Shown: positions 1-7,083 of the stretch, one piece after another
Position numbering within the stretch: position 1 is the first letter of the stretch
Layout of the letters: each line of letters starts with the position of its first letter
NCBI GenBank assembly: GCA_041581055.1
Contig: JBFGCT010000156.1
Coordinates: 1-9,732 of the forward strand
DNA from: JBFGCT01 sp041581055
Lineage (GTDB): Bacteria > Actinomycetota > Acidimicrobiia > Acidimicrobiales > Ilumatobacteraceae
DNA: 9,732 nt
Direction of reading: 5' to 3'
Made by a program: the position numbers and the translations under genes
The notes under the pieces: model-generated
Databases searched by the model: none
What the model was told of the DNA's origin: nothing
Seen by the model: only the letters and a program-made list of their open reading frames with translations

Positions 1-80
1 CATGGCGGAGGGAGCGGCGGGGGGCATGGTGGAGGGAGCGGCGGGGGTCGTGGCGGGGGGCATGGTGGAGGGAGTGGCGG
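1..80. repeat. Three 20-bp near-identical repeats at the alkA / downstream gene junction
   Basis: The unit catggyggagggagyggcgg occurs at 1-20, 25-44 and 61-80, with one or two differences between copies. The copies are separated by short G-rich spacers. Read on the minus strand they code the Pro/Ala-rich start of the gene after alkA, and each copy supplies an in-frame ATG. This looks like a locally expanded simple repeat rather than a mobile element. The first copy touches the window edge, so more copies may lie to the left. Confidence 0.8.
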
Positions 81-84
81 TCAT
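1..84 (-). CDS. N-terminus of a gene downstream of alkA, probable O6-methylguanine-DNA methyltransferase (partial)
   Basis: An ATG at 84-82 overlaps the alkA stop codon as ATGA and opens a frame that runs off the left edge of the window after 28 codons. The visible peptide is low-complexity, rich in Pro, Ala, Thr and Ser, and contains a repeated STMPPA unit, so no family domain can be seen. The 4-nt overlap suggests translational coupling to alkA. In mycobacteria the equivalent Ada-AlkA fusion gene is followed by ogt, so an MGMT-type protein that removes alkyl groups from O6-alkylguanine is the likely product; this is inference from gene order only. In-frame internal ATGs (residues 8, 20 and 28) are alternative starts, and the true protein may begin later. 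If the first ATG is used, the protein has an unusual Pro/Ala-rich N-terminal extension. Confidence 0.6.
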   Translation of the reverse strand, partial: MTATPSTMPPATTPAAPSTMPPAAPSAM

Positions 85-1589
85 GACAGGGCCTTTCCGC
101 CCGCGGCGGGCGATGGTGCGCGAGATGGTGCGGGAGATGGTGGGGGGGATCGGTCGGACAGCGCGGCCCACAGGTGGTGGACCGCGTAGGAGCGCCACGG
201 CGCCCAGCGGCGAGCGTCATCGGGCGCCAGGCCGAGGGCGGCGAGCGAGTGGACGACGCCGAGGTCGGTCGGCAGGAACGTGTCGGGGTGGCCGAGCCCG
301 CGCATCACGACGTAGTCGGCGGTCCACGGTCCGACACCGGCGAGCCGGATCAGCTCCGCCCGCGCCTCGACCGGGGCGACGCCGGGGTCGAGGCGGACGG
401 CGCCGTCGACGATCGCCGCGGCGAGGCGGCGGATCGTGGCGGCGCGGGCCGCCGGCATCGAGAACGCGTCGTCCGGCGCCGCGGCGAGTCGGTCGGGCGC
501 CGGGAACACGTGCGTCAGCTCGTCGTCGGCGAGGGCGAGATCGTCGGAGACGGCCGCCACGATCCGCGCCGCGACAGTGCGCGCGCCGGCGACGGACACC
601 TGCTGTCCGACGATCGCCCGGACCGCGGTTTCGTACGGGTCGACGCTCGCCGGCGATCGCCGTCCGGGGGTTCGGCGAACGCGCCGCCTGAGCGTTCGGT
701 CGGCGGCGAGCGCGTCGTCGACGGCCTCCGGGTCGGCGTCGAGGTCGAGCAGCCTGCGGACGCGTTGCACCGCGGTCGACAGATCGCTCCACGCGGCAAG
801 CCTCACCAGTGCCACGACGTGGTCGTCGCCCGCGGTCAGCGAGACGACGCCGTGCCCGTTCGGCAGCGCGATGGCCCGCCGGTACACGACGCCGTCCCAC
901 GACTCCACACCCGGGATGGCCCGCGCCCCGAGGAACGCCAGCACGTCGCCACCGGCGAACGGCGGCCGTGTCGCCAGGCGCAGGCGCACCTCGCCGGTGG
1001 CGGGGCTCGTTACGCCGGTCGACGGCCCGGCCGACCGGCGGAGCTCGCCCGGCGCGGCCGCGAAGACCTCGCGGATCGTGTCGTTGAACTGCCGCACGCT
1101 GCCGAATCCGGCGGCGAACGCGACGTCGGTCAGGGCCATGGTGGTCGTCTCGATGAGCAGTCGGGCGGTGTGCGCGCGCTGGGCGCGGGCGATCGCCAGC
1201 GGGCCGGCGCCGAGCTCGGCGGTCAACAGCCGGTTGAGATGGCGGGCGCTGTACCCGAGCCGGGTCGCCAGCCCGTTGACGCCGTCCCGCTCGACCGCGC
1301 CGTCGGCGATCAGCCGCATCGCCCTGCCGACGACGTCCTGCCGCGCGTTCCACTCCGGCGAGCCGGGCGAGGCGTCCGGGCGGCATCGCTTGCAGGCGCG
1401 GAAGCCGCGCTGTTGGGCGGTCGCCGCGGTCGGGAAGAAGTCGACGTTGGCCCGCTTCGGCGTGATCGCCGGACAGCTCGGCCGGCAGTAGATGCCCGTC
1501 GTGCGGACGGCGGTGACGAACCAGCCGTCGAAGCGCCGGTCGCGGCTCCGCACCGCCGCATAACACTGGTCGGGGTCGAGCCGGATCAC
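81..1589 (-). CDS. alkA: Ada-AlkA fusion: methyl-responsive AraC regulator / DNA-3-methyladenine glycosylase
   Basis: This 502-residue protein joins an alkylation sensor-regulator to a base-excision repair enzyme. Residues 1-80 are an Ada metal-binding domain with the four zinc cysteines C35, C39 (YCRPSCPA), C66 and C69 (CKRC); C35 matches the E. coli Ada residue that accepts a methyl group from DNA phosphotriesters. Residues about 85-185 form an AraC-type helix-turn-helix. Residues about 200-290 match the AlkA N-terminal domain. Residues about 317-475 are the HhH-GPD glycosylase fold, with the hairpin LAGVGPWTA (416-424) and the catalytic aspartate D442 in PTDLG. The enzyme would remove 3-methyladenine and related alkylated bases. 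Length and plan match the mycobacterial AlkA (about 496 residues). The start is a GTG at 1589 that puts the cysteines at family spacing; the ribosome site is weak. The tail from residue 481 is a Pro/Ser/Ala repeat. Self-regulation by methylation is likely but no operator was identified. Confidence 0.95.
   Translation of the reverse strand: MIRLDPDQCYAAVRSRDRRFDGWFVTAVRTTGIYCRPSCPAITPKRANVDFFPTAATAQQRGFRACKRCRPDASPGSPEWNARQDVVGRAMRLIADGAVERDGVNGLATRLGYSARHLNRLLTAELGAGPLAIARAQRAHTARLLIETTTMALTDVAFAAGFGSVRQFNDTIREVFAAAPGELRRSAGPSTGVTSPATGEVRLRLATRPPFAGGDVLAFLGARAIPGVESWDGVVYRRAIALPNGHGVVSLTAGDDHVVALVRLAAWSDLSTAVQRVRRLLDLDADPEAVDDALAADRTLRRRVRRTPGRRSPASVDPYETAVRAIVGQQVSVAGARTVAARIVAAVSDDLALADDELTHVFPAPDRLAAAPDDAFSMPAARAATIRRLAAAIVDGAVRLDPGVAPVEARAELIRLAGVGPWTADYVVMRGLGHPDTFLPTDLGVVHSLAALGLAPDDARRWAPWRSYAVHHLWAALSDRSPPPSPAPSRAPSPAAGGKALS
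112..147. repeat. Three tandem 12-bp units coding the Pro/Ser/Ala tail of AlkA
   Basis: Units begin at 112, 124 and 136 and read gatggtgcgcga, gatggtgcggga and gatggtgggggg. On the minus strand they encode the tail PSPAPSRAPSPA. The shared gatggtg core resembles the 20-bp repeats at 1-80, so both sides of the gene junction carry related low-complexity sequence. Confidence 0.75.
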
Positions 1590-1667
1590 GTCCCCATCAT
1601 GCCGTCGTCGGAGCGCGAAGACCAGCGGGAATCGGACAACGCGATCGAGCCCCGCCGGCGGGACGGG

Positions 1668-3020
1668 TCAGTTGCCGCCGACGGGGAGGTACGTGTGCGG
1701 CTCGGTCGACGGATGGACCGGTCCGGCGTCGGGCGACCCGGCCGGGACGACCTTGGTCCGCAGCAACCACAGCCCGAGGAGGCAGCTCGCCACGCCCCCG
1801 AGGAAGCCGAGTTGCTTGCCGACGATCTGGGCGAAGGCCCCGATCGTCAACCCGCCGACGGCGGACCCGATCTCGAAGAACATCGTGAACGAGCTGACGG
1901 CGCGGGCGCGCTCGTGGTCACCGACGCGGTTGACGGTCAGCGCCAGCAGCGACGGGTAGTTGAACGCCACGCCGAGGCCGATGAGCGCGGCCCCGGCCCA
2001 CAGCGCGGGGATCGCTTGGACGGAGGCGATCAACAGGAGCCCGGCGGCGATCGACGACAGCGCGATCGTGACGGCGCGGCGCGGCCCGAGGCGTTCGGGC
2101 AGCCTGGCGCCGAAGATCCGGATCACGAGCGAGATGGCGGCGTAGAGGAGGAACAGCCCGCCGGAGTTGGTGAGCCCGATCGAGCGCGAGTACTCGGGGA
2201 CGAACGCGAAGAACGTCATCAACCCGCCGACGGCGCACGCCAGCACGAGGCCGGGGAGCAGGGCAGCGGGGTGCACGAACCGGCGCCACCCCACCCGCGC
2301 GTCGGCCGCGTCGTCGCCCGAGCCGGCGCCGCTCATGTCGTCGTCGGGGGACAGCACCCGCGACGGCGCGAACAGCGCGATGATCGCCGCGCTGGCCGAG
2401 GCCATCCCGGCGACGAGGAACGCCAGCTCGAACCGCGTGTCGTCGAGCAGGAACTCGCCGAGCACCGGTCCGGCGCCGAGGCCGGTGAACACCGCGACCG
2501 AGAAGTAGCTGGCGCCCTCGGCGCGCCGATCGCGCGGCGACAGGTCGGCGATCAGCGTCGCCGTCCCGACGAAGACGCCCGCCTCGCCGATCCCGACGAT
2601 CGCCCGCAGGGGCAACAGCGCGGCGAGCGAGTCCACCTGGCCGGACAGCGCCCCGCCGACGCCGGCGACGAGCGCGCCGGCGACGATGACGAACCGGCGG
2701 CCACGCCGATCGGCGAGCCGGCCGATCCACGGGCGGGCGAGTATCGCCGCCGACGCGAACACGGCCAGGTTGATCCCGATGCCGAACTCGCCGGCGTCGA
2801 GCGGCCCCTCGATGAACAGCGGGATGATGGGGACGAGCATCCCGATGTACATGAAGAACGCGAACGCGGCGGTGGTGACGACGACGAACGGCGCGCTGAT
2901 CAGCCGATCGCCGCTCGCGACATAGGGCTCTCCTCGGCGGCGGGACACCAACACTGCAACAGTCTGTCCGCGGCCGCATTCCGCCCCGCGCTCGAAATCG
3001 GCTCCGCCGACAGAAGTCAC
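1668..3020 (-). CDS. Major facilitator superfamily (MFS) transporter
   Basis: This is a 12-helix inner-membrane permease of the MFS drug/metabolite exporter type. The first membrane helix begins near residue 41 (LISAPFVVVTTAAF). The MFS motif A loop GRLADRRGRR is at 100-109, and its second-half counterpart ARLPERLGPRR is at 305-315. A charged cytoplasmic loop (about 219-250) separates the two six-helix halves, and the protein ends in a short polar tail. Substrate cannot be told from sequence. The longest frame starts at a GTG (3020), but none of the in-frame candidates (GTG 3020, GTG 2954, TTG 2951, GTG 2948) has a clear Shine-Dalgarno site. The first roughly 34 residues are not MFS-like, so the real start is probably nearer residue 25-35; see the out-of-frame ATG at 2923. 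It lies 34 bp after the transglutaminase gene and may be cotranscribed with it. Confidence 0.92.
   Translation of the reverse strand: MTSVGGADFERGAECGRGQTVAVLVSRRRGEPYVASGDRLISAPFVVVTTAAFAFFMYIGMLVPIIPLFIEGPLDAGEFGIGINLAVFASAAILARPWIGRLADRRGRRFVIVAGALVAGVGGALSGQVDSLAALLPLRAIVGIGEAGVFVGTATLIADLSPRDRRAEGASYFSVAVFTGLGAGPVLGEFLLDDTRFELAFLVAGMASASAAIIALFAPSRVLSPDDDMSGAGSGDDAADARVGWRRFVHPAALLPGLVLACAVGGLMTFFAFVPEYSRSIGLTNSGGLFLLYAAISLVIRIFGARLPERLGPRRAVTIALSSIAAGLLLIASVQAIPALWAGAALIGLGVAFNYPSLLALTVNRVGDHERARAVSSFTMFFEIGSAVGGLTIGAFAQIVGKQLGFLGGVASCLLGLWLLRTKVVPAGSPDAGPVHPSTEPHTYLPVGGN
2900..2923 (-). other. Out-of-frame ATG with good ribosome site at the MFS gene 5' end (mini-ORF or frameshift)
   Basis: On the minus strand a strong GAGGAG Shine-Dalgarno (2935-2930) sits 6 nt before an ATG at 2923. 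That ATG opens only MSRAAIG followed by TGA. It is one nucleotide out of register with the MFS frame, in which the same stretch reads YVASGDRLISAPF just before the first membrane helix. A single extra G after the ATG would give M-V-A-S-G-D-R-L-I-S in frame, a normal-length MFS N-terminus. It may be an assembly error, a real frameshift, or a short leader peptide coupled to the MFS gene. Confidence 0.5.
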
Positions 3021-3054
3021 ATCGGCGCTCGGCGTTCCCGAGGACGGTGATCGC

Positions 3055-3942
3055 TCAGAGGCGGACGACGTCGACGGCGACGTCGAGCGTCTGCTTCGAC
3101 GCGGGACCGATCACGACGCCGCGCAGCGGGGTGACGTCGGCGTAGTCGCGGCCCCACGCGACGGTGACGTGACGGTCGGGCGGCGACAGCCCGTTCGTCG
3201 GGTCGAAGTCGACCCAACCGTGCCCCGGCACCCACACCGAGCACCACGCGTGCGACGCGTCGGCGCCGATCGACTTCGGCTCGCCGGGCGGCGGGCTGGT
3301 CTCGATGTAGCCGCTGACGTAGCGCGCCGACAGCCCGAGCGAGCGCAACGCCCCGACCGCGAGGTGGGCGAAGTCCTGGCAGACGCCGCGCCGCTCGCCG
3401 AGCACGACGTCGAGCGGCGTGCTCACCTCGGTGAAGGTGGGGTCGAAGGCGAACGTCTCGAAGATCGTCGTGCTCAGCGCGACGGTGGCCTCCCACAGCC
3501 CGCGGTCCGGCGCGAACGCGTCCGCCGCCACGTCGCGCAGCGCGGCGTGGTGATCGGCGAGCCGAACGTGGCGGGACGCGGCGGCGAACGGGAGCACCTC
3601 GAACGCCTGCGGGCCGTGCAGCCCCTCCAGCTCGGAGACGACGCGCTCCCACGGCGGATCGGCGCGCGGCGTCGAGACCGGCCGCACGGTGACGTCGCTC
3701 GTGGCCGTGACGACGAGCCCGTTGTGCGGGCGGTGCAAGCCGAGTTGGACGACGCGGTTGCCGAACACGTCGACGTGCTCGTCGTACTCGTCGGCCTCCG
3801 GGTCGGTCGTGATCGAGGAGTCGTTCACGTCCTGCCACGGGGTCGACCGCGCCAACAGGTGGGCGACGCTGTAGCCGTCGAGCACCTCCGCGCCGTACTC
3901 GTACGCGGTGCGGTGGGTGGCGCGGTAGCGCCGCGCGCTCAC
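3055..3942 (-). CDS. Transglutaminase-like cysteine protease/amidase family protein
   Basis: This 295-residue protein has the layout of bacterial transglutaminase-like proteins. A beta-rich N-terminal region (about 1-100; it begins SARRYRATHRTAYEY) is followed by the papain-like transglutaminase core (about 155-255). The catalytic triad is visible: C188 in RRGVCQDFAH, H231 in SHAWCSVW and D247 in WVDFDPTN. Such proteins hydrolyse or transfer amide bonds, and many act as peptidases rather than cross-linkers. There is no signal peptide or membrane helix, so it should be cytoplasmic. The start is the GTG at 3942, which overlaps the stop of the upstream fusion gene as GTGA and begins exactly where family homology begins. 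The frame stays open far upstream, but that stretch is the shadow of the fusion gene. It is the last gene of the four-gene ATP-grasp/alpha-E cluster, where it may cleave or remodel the product of the ATP-grasp ligases. Confidence 0.96.
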   Translation of the reverse strand: MSARRYRATHRTAYEYGAEVLDGYSVAHLLARSTPWQDVNDSSITTDPEADEYDEHVDVFGNRVVQLGLHRPHNGLVVTATSDVTVRPVSTPRADPPWERVVSELEGLHGPQAFEVLPFAAASRHVRLADHHAALRDVAADAFAPDRGLWEATVALSTTIFETFAFDPTFTEVSTPLDVVLGERRGVCQDFAHLAVGALRSLGLSARYVSGYIETSPPPGEPKSIGADASHAWCSVWVPGHGWVDFDPTNGLSPPDRHVTVAWGRDYADVTPLRGVVIGPASKQTLDVAVDVVRL

Positions 3943-6140
3943 GATCCGCCCATCCGTCGCGGGTCGACCGGCGACGCCAGCCGGCTGGTGACCAGATCGC
4001 GGCCGATGAGGGCGCACGTGTCCCACAGGTCGGCGAGCAGCGGTTCGGCCGCCGGGAGCGACGACAGGTCCGACTCGACGAGCACCCGGACCCAACGGCC
4101 GGCCTCGGCCTGTCCGAGCTCCCAACCGAGCTCCTCGGCTTCGGCGGCGAGTCGCCCGAGGGCCGCGGCGGCCGCCCGCGGATTGCGTTCCGAGGCGAGC
4201 AGCAGGCGCAGCGCGGTGCGGACGTCGACATCGCTGCGATAGCGGCGGCGATAAGCGACCAGGCTCTCGTTCGTCGCCAGCAGGAGCTCGACGACGCGGC
4301 GCGACGCGAACGGGTCCTCGGCCAGGCCGCGCGCGGGGCCCGAGACGCCCCTGATGCCGTCGATCAGACCGAACACCCGCTCCAGCCGCCGCCCGACCTC
4401 GCCGAAGCGCCACGCCGGCCCGTGCACGACGCTCTCGTTCCAGAGGCCGACGAACGACGCCAGATCGATCAGCACGCCGTCGACGAGCGTGATGTCGACG
4501 AACGGCTGATCGTCGGCGAGGGCGCGGGCCAGCGTCGTGCGGGCGGCGGCAAGGCGGGCCAACACCCGGCCGGCGGTGACCGAGAAGAACTCGCGCACCG
4601 ACGACACCTCGGCGAGCAGCGAGCCGAGACGCGCGACGAGCGCCTCGCCGGCCAGCCGGACGACGGTCTGGGGCTCGGCGCCGGCCGGGGCCTGACGGCC
4701 GGCGATCCTCGTGAGCATCGCCAGCGCCGGCGCCACCCATCCGTCGGCGTCGATCTGCCCGGTCCGATCGAGCACGACGCGCATCGCCCGGGCGATCAAC
4801 TCGCTGCGCTCCGCGGCGCGACCGGCCCAGAACAGGGCCTCGGCGGCCCGCGTCGGGACCGACGCGATCAGATCGACCTGCGGCAGCGGGGCGCGGCGGG
4901 CGACGACCGGCGCGAAGCTGCCGCCGACGACCCAGAGGTCTTTGGCGGTCGCCGCCGTCGGCAGGAACGGGTCGTCGCCGTCGGCCAGCACGCGCACGGT
5001 TCCGCCGGTGAGGACCTCGACGCCGAGATCGCTGGCGACCGCCTGCAAGCGGAGCACGGCGGCCCGCTCGACCACCCGCCGCCCGTCGTAGCACGGCACG
5101 CGCCGCCACGGGCCGGACGTCCTGAGCGTGTGGAGCCCGCCGTCGCCGTCGTGCCCGACATAGCGGTGCGCGAGCCAGGCGCCGGCCTCCTCCCAGCATC
5201 CTTCGAGCGCCGGATCCTCGATGACGCCGCAGCCGTGGGCGTTGGCGAGCTGGACGCCGCCGGACCGCGCCGCCAACAGCACGCCCGGGATGCCGGCGGC
5301 CCCGGCGGCGTTGACCTCCATCGGGTCGAGGCGGTCGTCCTCGAGCCGCCGGAACAACACGTCGACGGGCTCCAGGCCGGCGAGCGAACGCAACCACAGG
5401 CGACGTTGGCGCACGACGAGGTCGGCGCCCTCGGCCAGGTTCAGCCCGAGCCGTGTGGCGAGATACGACTGCTCGACGAACGACTGGTGCTCGACGCCGC
5501 CGGACATCATCATGATGCGGGGACTCTCGGACTTCGTCACGTCGGCGAGCGCGTCGAGGAGTTGGTCGGCGAACGGGTCGAGCGACCGCGGTGTCACGCC
5601 CGGCGCGAGCCGGGCGAACACGTCGCGGTGGACCTGCGCGATCACATGGCGGTCGAGCAGCGCGTACCCGAGCCCGGACGGGGCGTCGGTCCGATCGCGG
5701 ACGACGTGCCAGTCGCCCGCCTCGCTCTGGATCACCTCGACCGCGTACGTCGTCAGCCAGCGGCGGGGGCGGTCCGGGAGGAGCGCGGCGACGCGGTAGC
5801 GGGAGCTCGCCCACAGCGCCGCCGGATCGATCACCCGGTCGGCGATCAGCGAGCGCGGGCCGTAGAGGTCTTGGAGGACGGCCTCGAGCATGCGCATCCG
5901 CGCGGCGACGCCCGCCGCCAGCCCGGCGAACTCGGCGTGATCGATCGCGAACGGGACGGGGTCGATGCGCCACGGCCGCGATTCGAGCGACACCGACCGG
6001 CCGTCGGCTCGCACGGGCAGGTCGTGGACGATGTGTCCGGCGCCCTCGGCCCCGAGCAGGCGGTCCGCCATCCGCTGGCGATGGTCGAGATCGGCCAGTT
6101 CGGCGATCGACGTCGTCAACTCGGAGGCGGTGCTGGTCAT
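3939..6140 (-). CDS. Fused circularly permuted ATP-grasp (core-deleted) and alpha-E domain protein
   Basis: This 733-residue protein carries a permuted ATP-grasp region (about 20-410) fused to an alpha-helical alpha-E domain (about 425-725). The N-terminal part aligns well with the stand-alone ATP-grasp protein of the same cluster: DRTDAPSGLGYAL (149-161), EQSYLATRLGLNLAEGADL (223-241), VDVLFRRLEDDRLDP (259-273) and GVQLANAHGCGV (295-306). The alpha-E part has FWAGRAAERSE (437-447) and WRFGEVGRRLERVF (577-590). Between N300 and the TGG loop at 378-380 there are 80 residues, against 134 in the neighbour (N304 to G438). The missing part includes the segment that holds LKPANESGGYG in the neighbour. 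Loss of ligase activity is therefore likely, with a structural or regulatory role, though that is inference. The family's usual fused length is, from memory, over 800 residues. The start is ATG 6140, 13 nt after the alpha-E gene. The frame is clean, with no internal stop, so it is not obviously a pseudogene. Confidence 0.93.
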   Translation of the reverse strand: MTSTASELTTSIAELADLDHRQRMADRLLGAEGAGHIVHDLPVRADGRSVSLESRPWRIDPVPFAIDHAEFAGLAAGVAARMRMLEAVLQDLYGPRSLIADRVIDPAALWASSRYRVAALLPDRPRRWLTTYAVEVIQSEAGDWHVVRDRTDAPSGLGYALLDRHVIAQVHRDVFARLAPGVTPRSLDPFADQLLDALADVTKSESPRIMMMSGGVEHQSFVEQSYLATRLGLNLAEGADLVVRQRRLWLRSLAGLEPVDVLFRRLEDDRLDPMEVNAAGAAGIPGVLLAARSGGVQLANAHGCGVIEDPALEGCWEEAGAWLAHRYVGHDGDGGLHTLRTSGPWRRVPCYDGRRVVERAAVLRLQAVASDLGVEVLTGGTVRVLADGDDPFLPTAATAKDLWVVGGSFAPVVARRAPLPQVDLIASVPTRAAEALFWAGRAAERSELIARAMRVVLDRTGQIDADGWVAPALAMLTRIAGRQAPAGAEPQTVVRLAGEALVARLGSLLAEVSSVREFFSVTAGRVLARLAAARTTLARALADDQPFVDITLVDGVLIDLASFVGLWNESVVHGPAWRFGEVGRRLERVFGLIDGIRGVSGPARGLAEDPFASRRVVELLLATNESLVAYRRRYRSDVDVRTALRLLLASERNPRAAAAALGRLAAEAEELGWELGQAEAGRWVRVLVESDLSSLPAAEPLLADLWDTCALIGRDLVTSRLASPVDPRRMGGS

Positions 6141-6153
6141 CGGGGCGCCGGGC

Positions 6154-7083
6154 TCACACCATGAAGTATCGGTCGTGCATGGCGTCGCCGATGCGCAACA
6201 GCGCCCGCTGGAGGCGATCCATCGCGTCGTCGAGCGCCGCGCCGTCGTCGGCGGCGGGCCGGCACGAGCGCAGCTCGCGGTCGGTGTCGTCGATGACGCC
6301 CAACACCGAATCGTGCCGGGGAAGGCGCAGCACCGACGCCCGCAGCTCGGTCAGGCAACCGGCGACCGAGCGCGGGAAGCGATAGTCGAACAGCAGGAAG
6401 CGGACGACGCCCGGCCCGTCGATCGGACCCTTGGTGGCGCGCTGGTACATCTGCAGCGCCGACAGCGAGCTGAGCACGCTCATCCACCGCACCTCGGCGA
6501 ACTCGTCGGCGGCCCCGGGCGGCAACGACAGCAGCGTCGCCGCCCGCACGCCGAGCACCCTCGTCGTCATGTCGGTCCGCTCCAGGTAGCGGCCGATCCG
6601 CCAGAGGTCGAACGCCTCGTCGCGGCTCATCGACGACGTGAGGACGCCGTCGAGCCGGCGGCTGTCGTCGATGACCCGATTGAGGAACTGCCCCCGCTGG
6701 AATCGGCCGGCCGCCGCCGACGCGTGGGTCTGGACGTACATCGACAGATCGTTGACGGCGGCCCACGCCGGCCGGGGCAACACCTCGCGACACGTGCGCA
6801 GGTTCTCCCGGCATCGCTCGACGGAGATCACGACGCTGTTCTGATGCTCGCGGTCCGAGATCAGGAACTTCACGACCGGGATCTCGTCGGACCCGTCGGT
6901 GGGCGGCAGCTCGACGTCGCTGCCGGCGACGGCGACCAGCGAACTCCAGCGGACGGTGGCCGAGCGGGGGTAGTCGGCGAACACCTCGCCGAACGCCCGG
7001 AGGACGCGGGCGGTGTCCTCGGCGCGTTCGATGTAGCGCGCCCCCCAGTAGATGCGGTCGGCGACGCGCGAGAGCAGCACCAT
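6154..7083 (-). CDS. Alpha-E domain-containing protein (DUF403 family)
   Basis: This 309-residue, all-helical protein is a stand-alone alpha-E protein at about the usual length for the family (roughly 310). The two signature helices are visible as an internal duplication: YWGARYIERAED at 12-23 and LWRIGRYLERTDM at 160-172. The conserved CRENLRTCREVLP segment (91-103) lies between them. Alpha-E proteins have no assigned enzymatic activity. They are almost always encoded beside permuted ATP-grasp proteins and are thought to be partners in a predicted peptide or amide ligation pathway. The ATG at 7083 overlaps the stop of the ATP-grasp gene by one nucleotide (TGATG), a strong sign of translational coupling and co-expression. 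There is no signal peptide or membrane helix, so it should be cytoplasmic. Confidence 0.96.
   Translation of the reverse strand: MVLLSRVADRIYWGARYIERAEDTARVLRAFGEVFADYPRSATVRWSSLVAVAGSDVELPPTDGSDEIPVVKFLISDREHQNSVVISVERCRENLRTCREVLPRPAWAAVNDLSMYVQTHASAAAGRFQRGQFLNRVIDDSRRLDGVLTSSMSRDEAFDLWRIGRYLERTDMTTRVLGVRAATLLSLPPGAADEFAEVRWMSVLSSLSALQMYQRATKGPIDGPGVVRFLLFDYRFPRSVAGCLTELRASVLRLPRHDSVLGVIDDTDRELRSCRPAADDGAALDDAMDRLQRALLRIGDAMHDRYFMV

Noticed and set aside
1651..1662. Perfect 12-bp palindrome cccgccggcggg just after the MFS stop, considered as a terminator
   Set aside because: The stem would be only about 4 bp with a realistic loop and there is no T-tract; such GC palindromes are common in this composition.
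3028..3042. Small hairpin ctcgg-cgttc-ccgag between the transglutaminase and MFS genes
   Set aside because: A 5-bp stem without a T-tract is too weak to call a terminator.
174..3050. A plus-strand open frame of 958 codons antisense to the AlkA and MFS genes
   Set aside because: Its translation is Arg/Asp/Gly/Glu-rich without domain motifs, and it crosses two well-supported minus-strand genes. Long stop-free antisense frames are expected in such GC-rich DNA.
3943..5973. Upstream extension of the transglutaminase frame (total 972 codons)
   Set aside because: The extension is Arg-rich, without motifs, and lies out of frame within the clearly recognisable ATP-grasp/alpha-E fusion gene. Family homology starts at the GTG at 3942.
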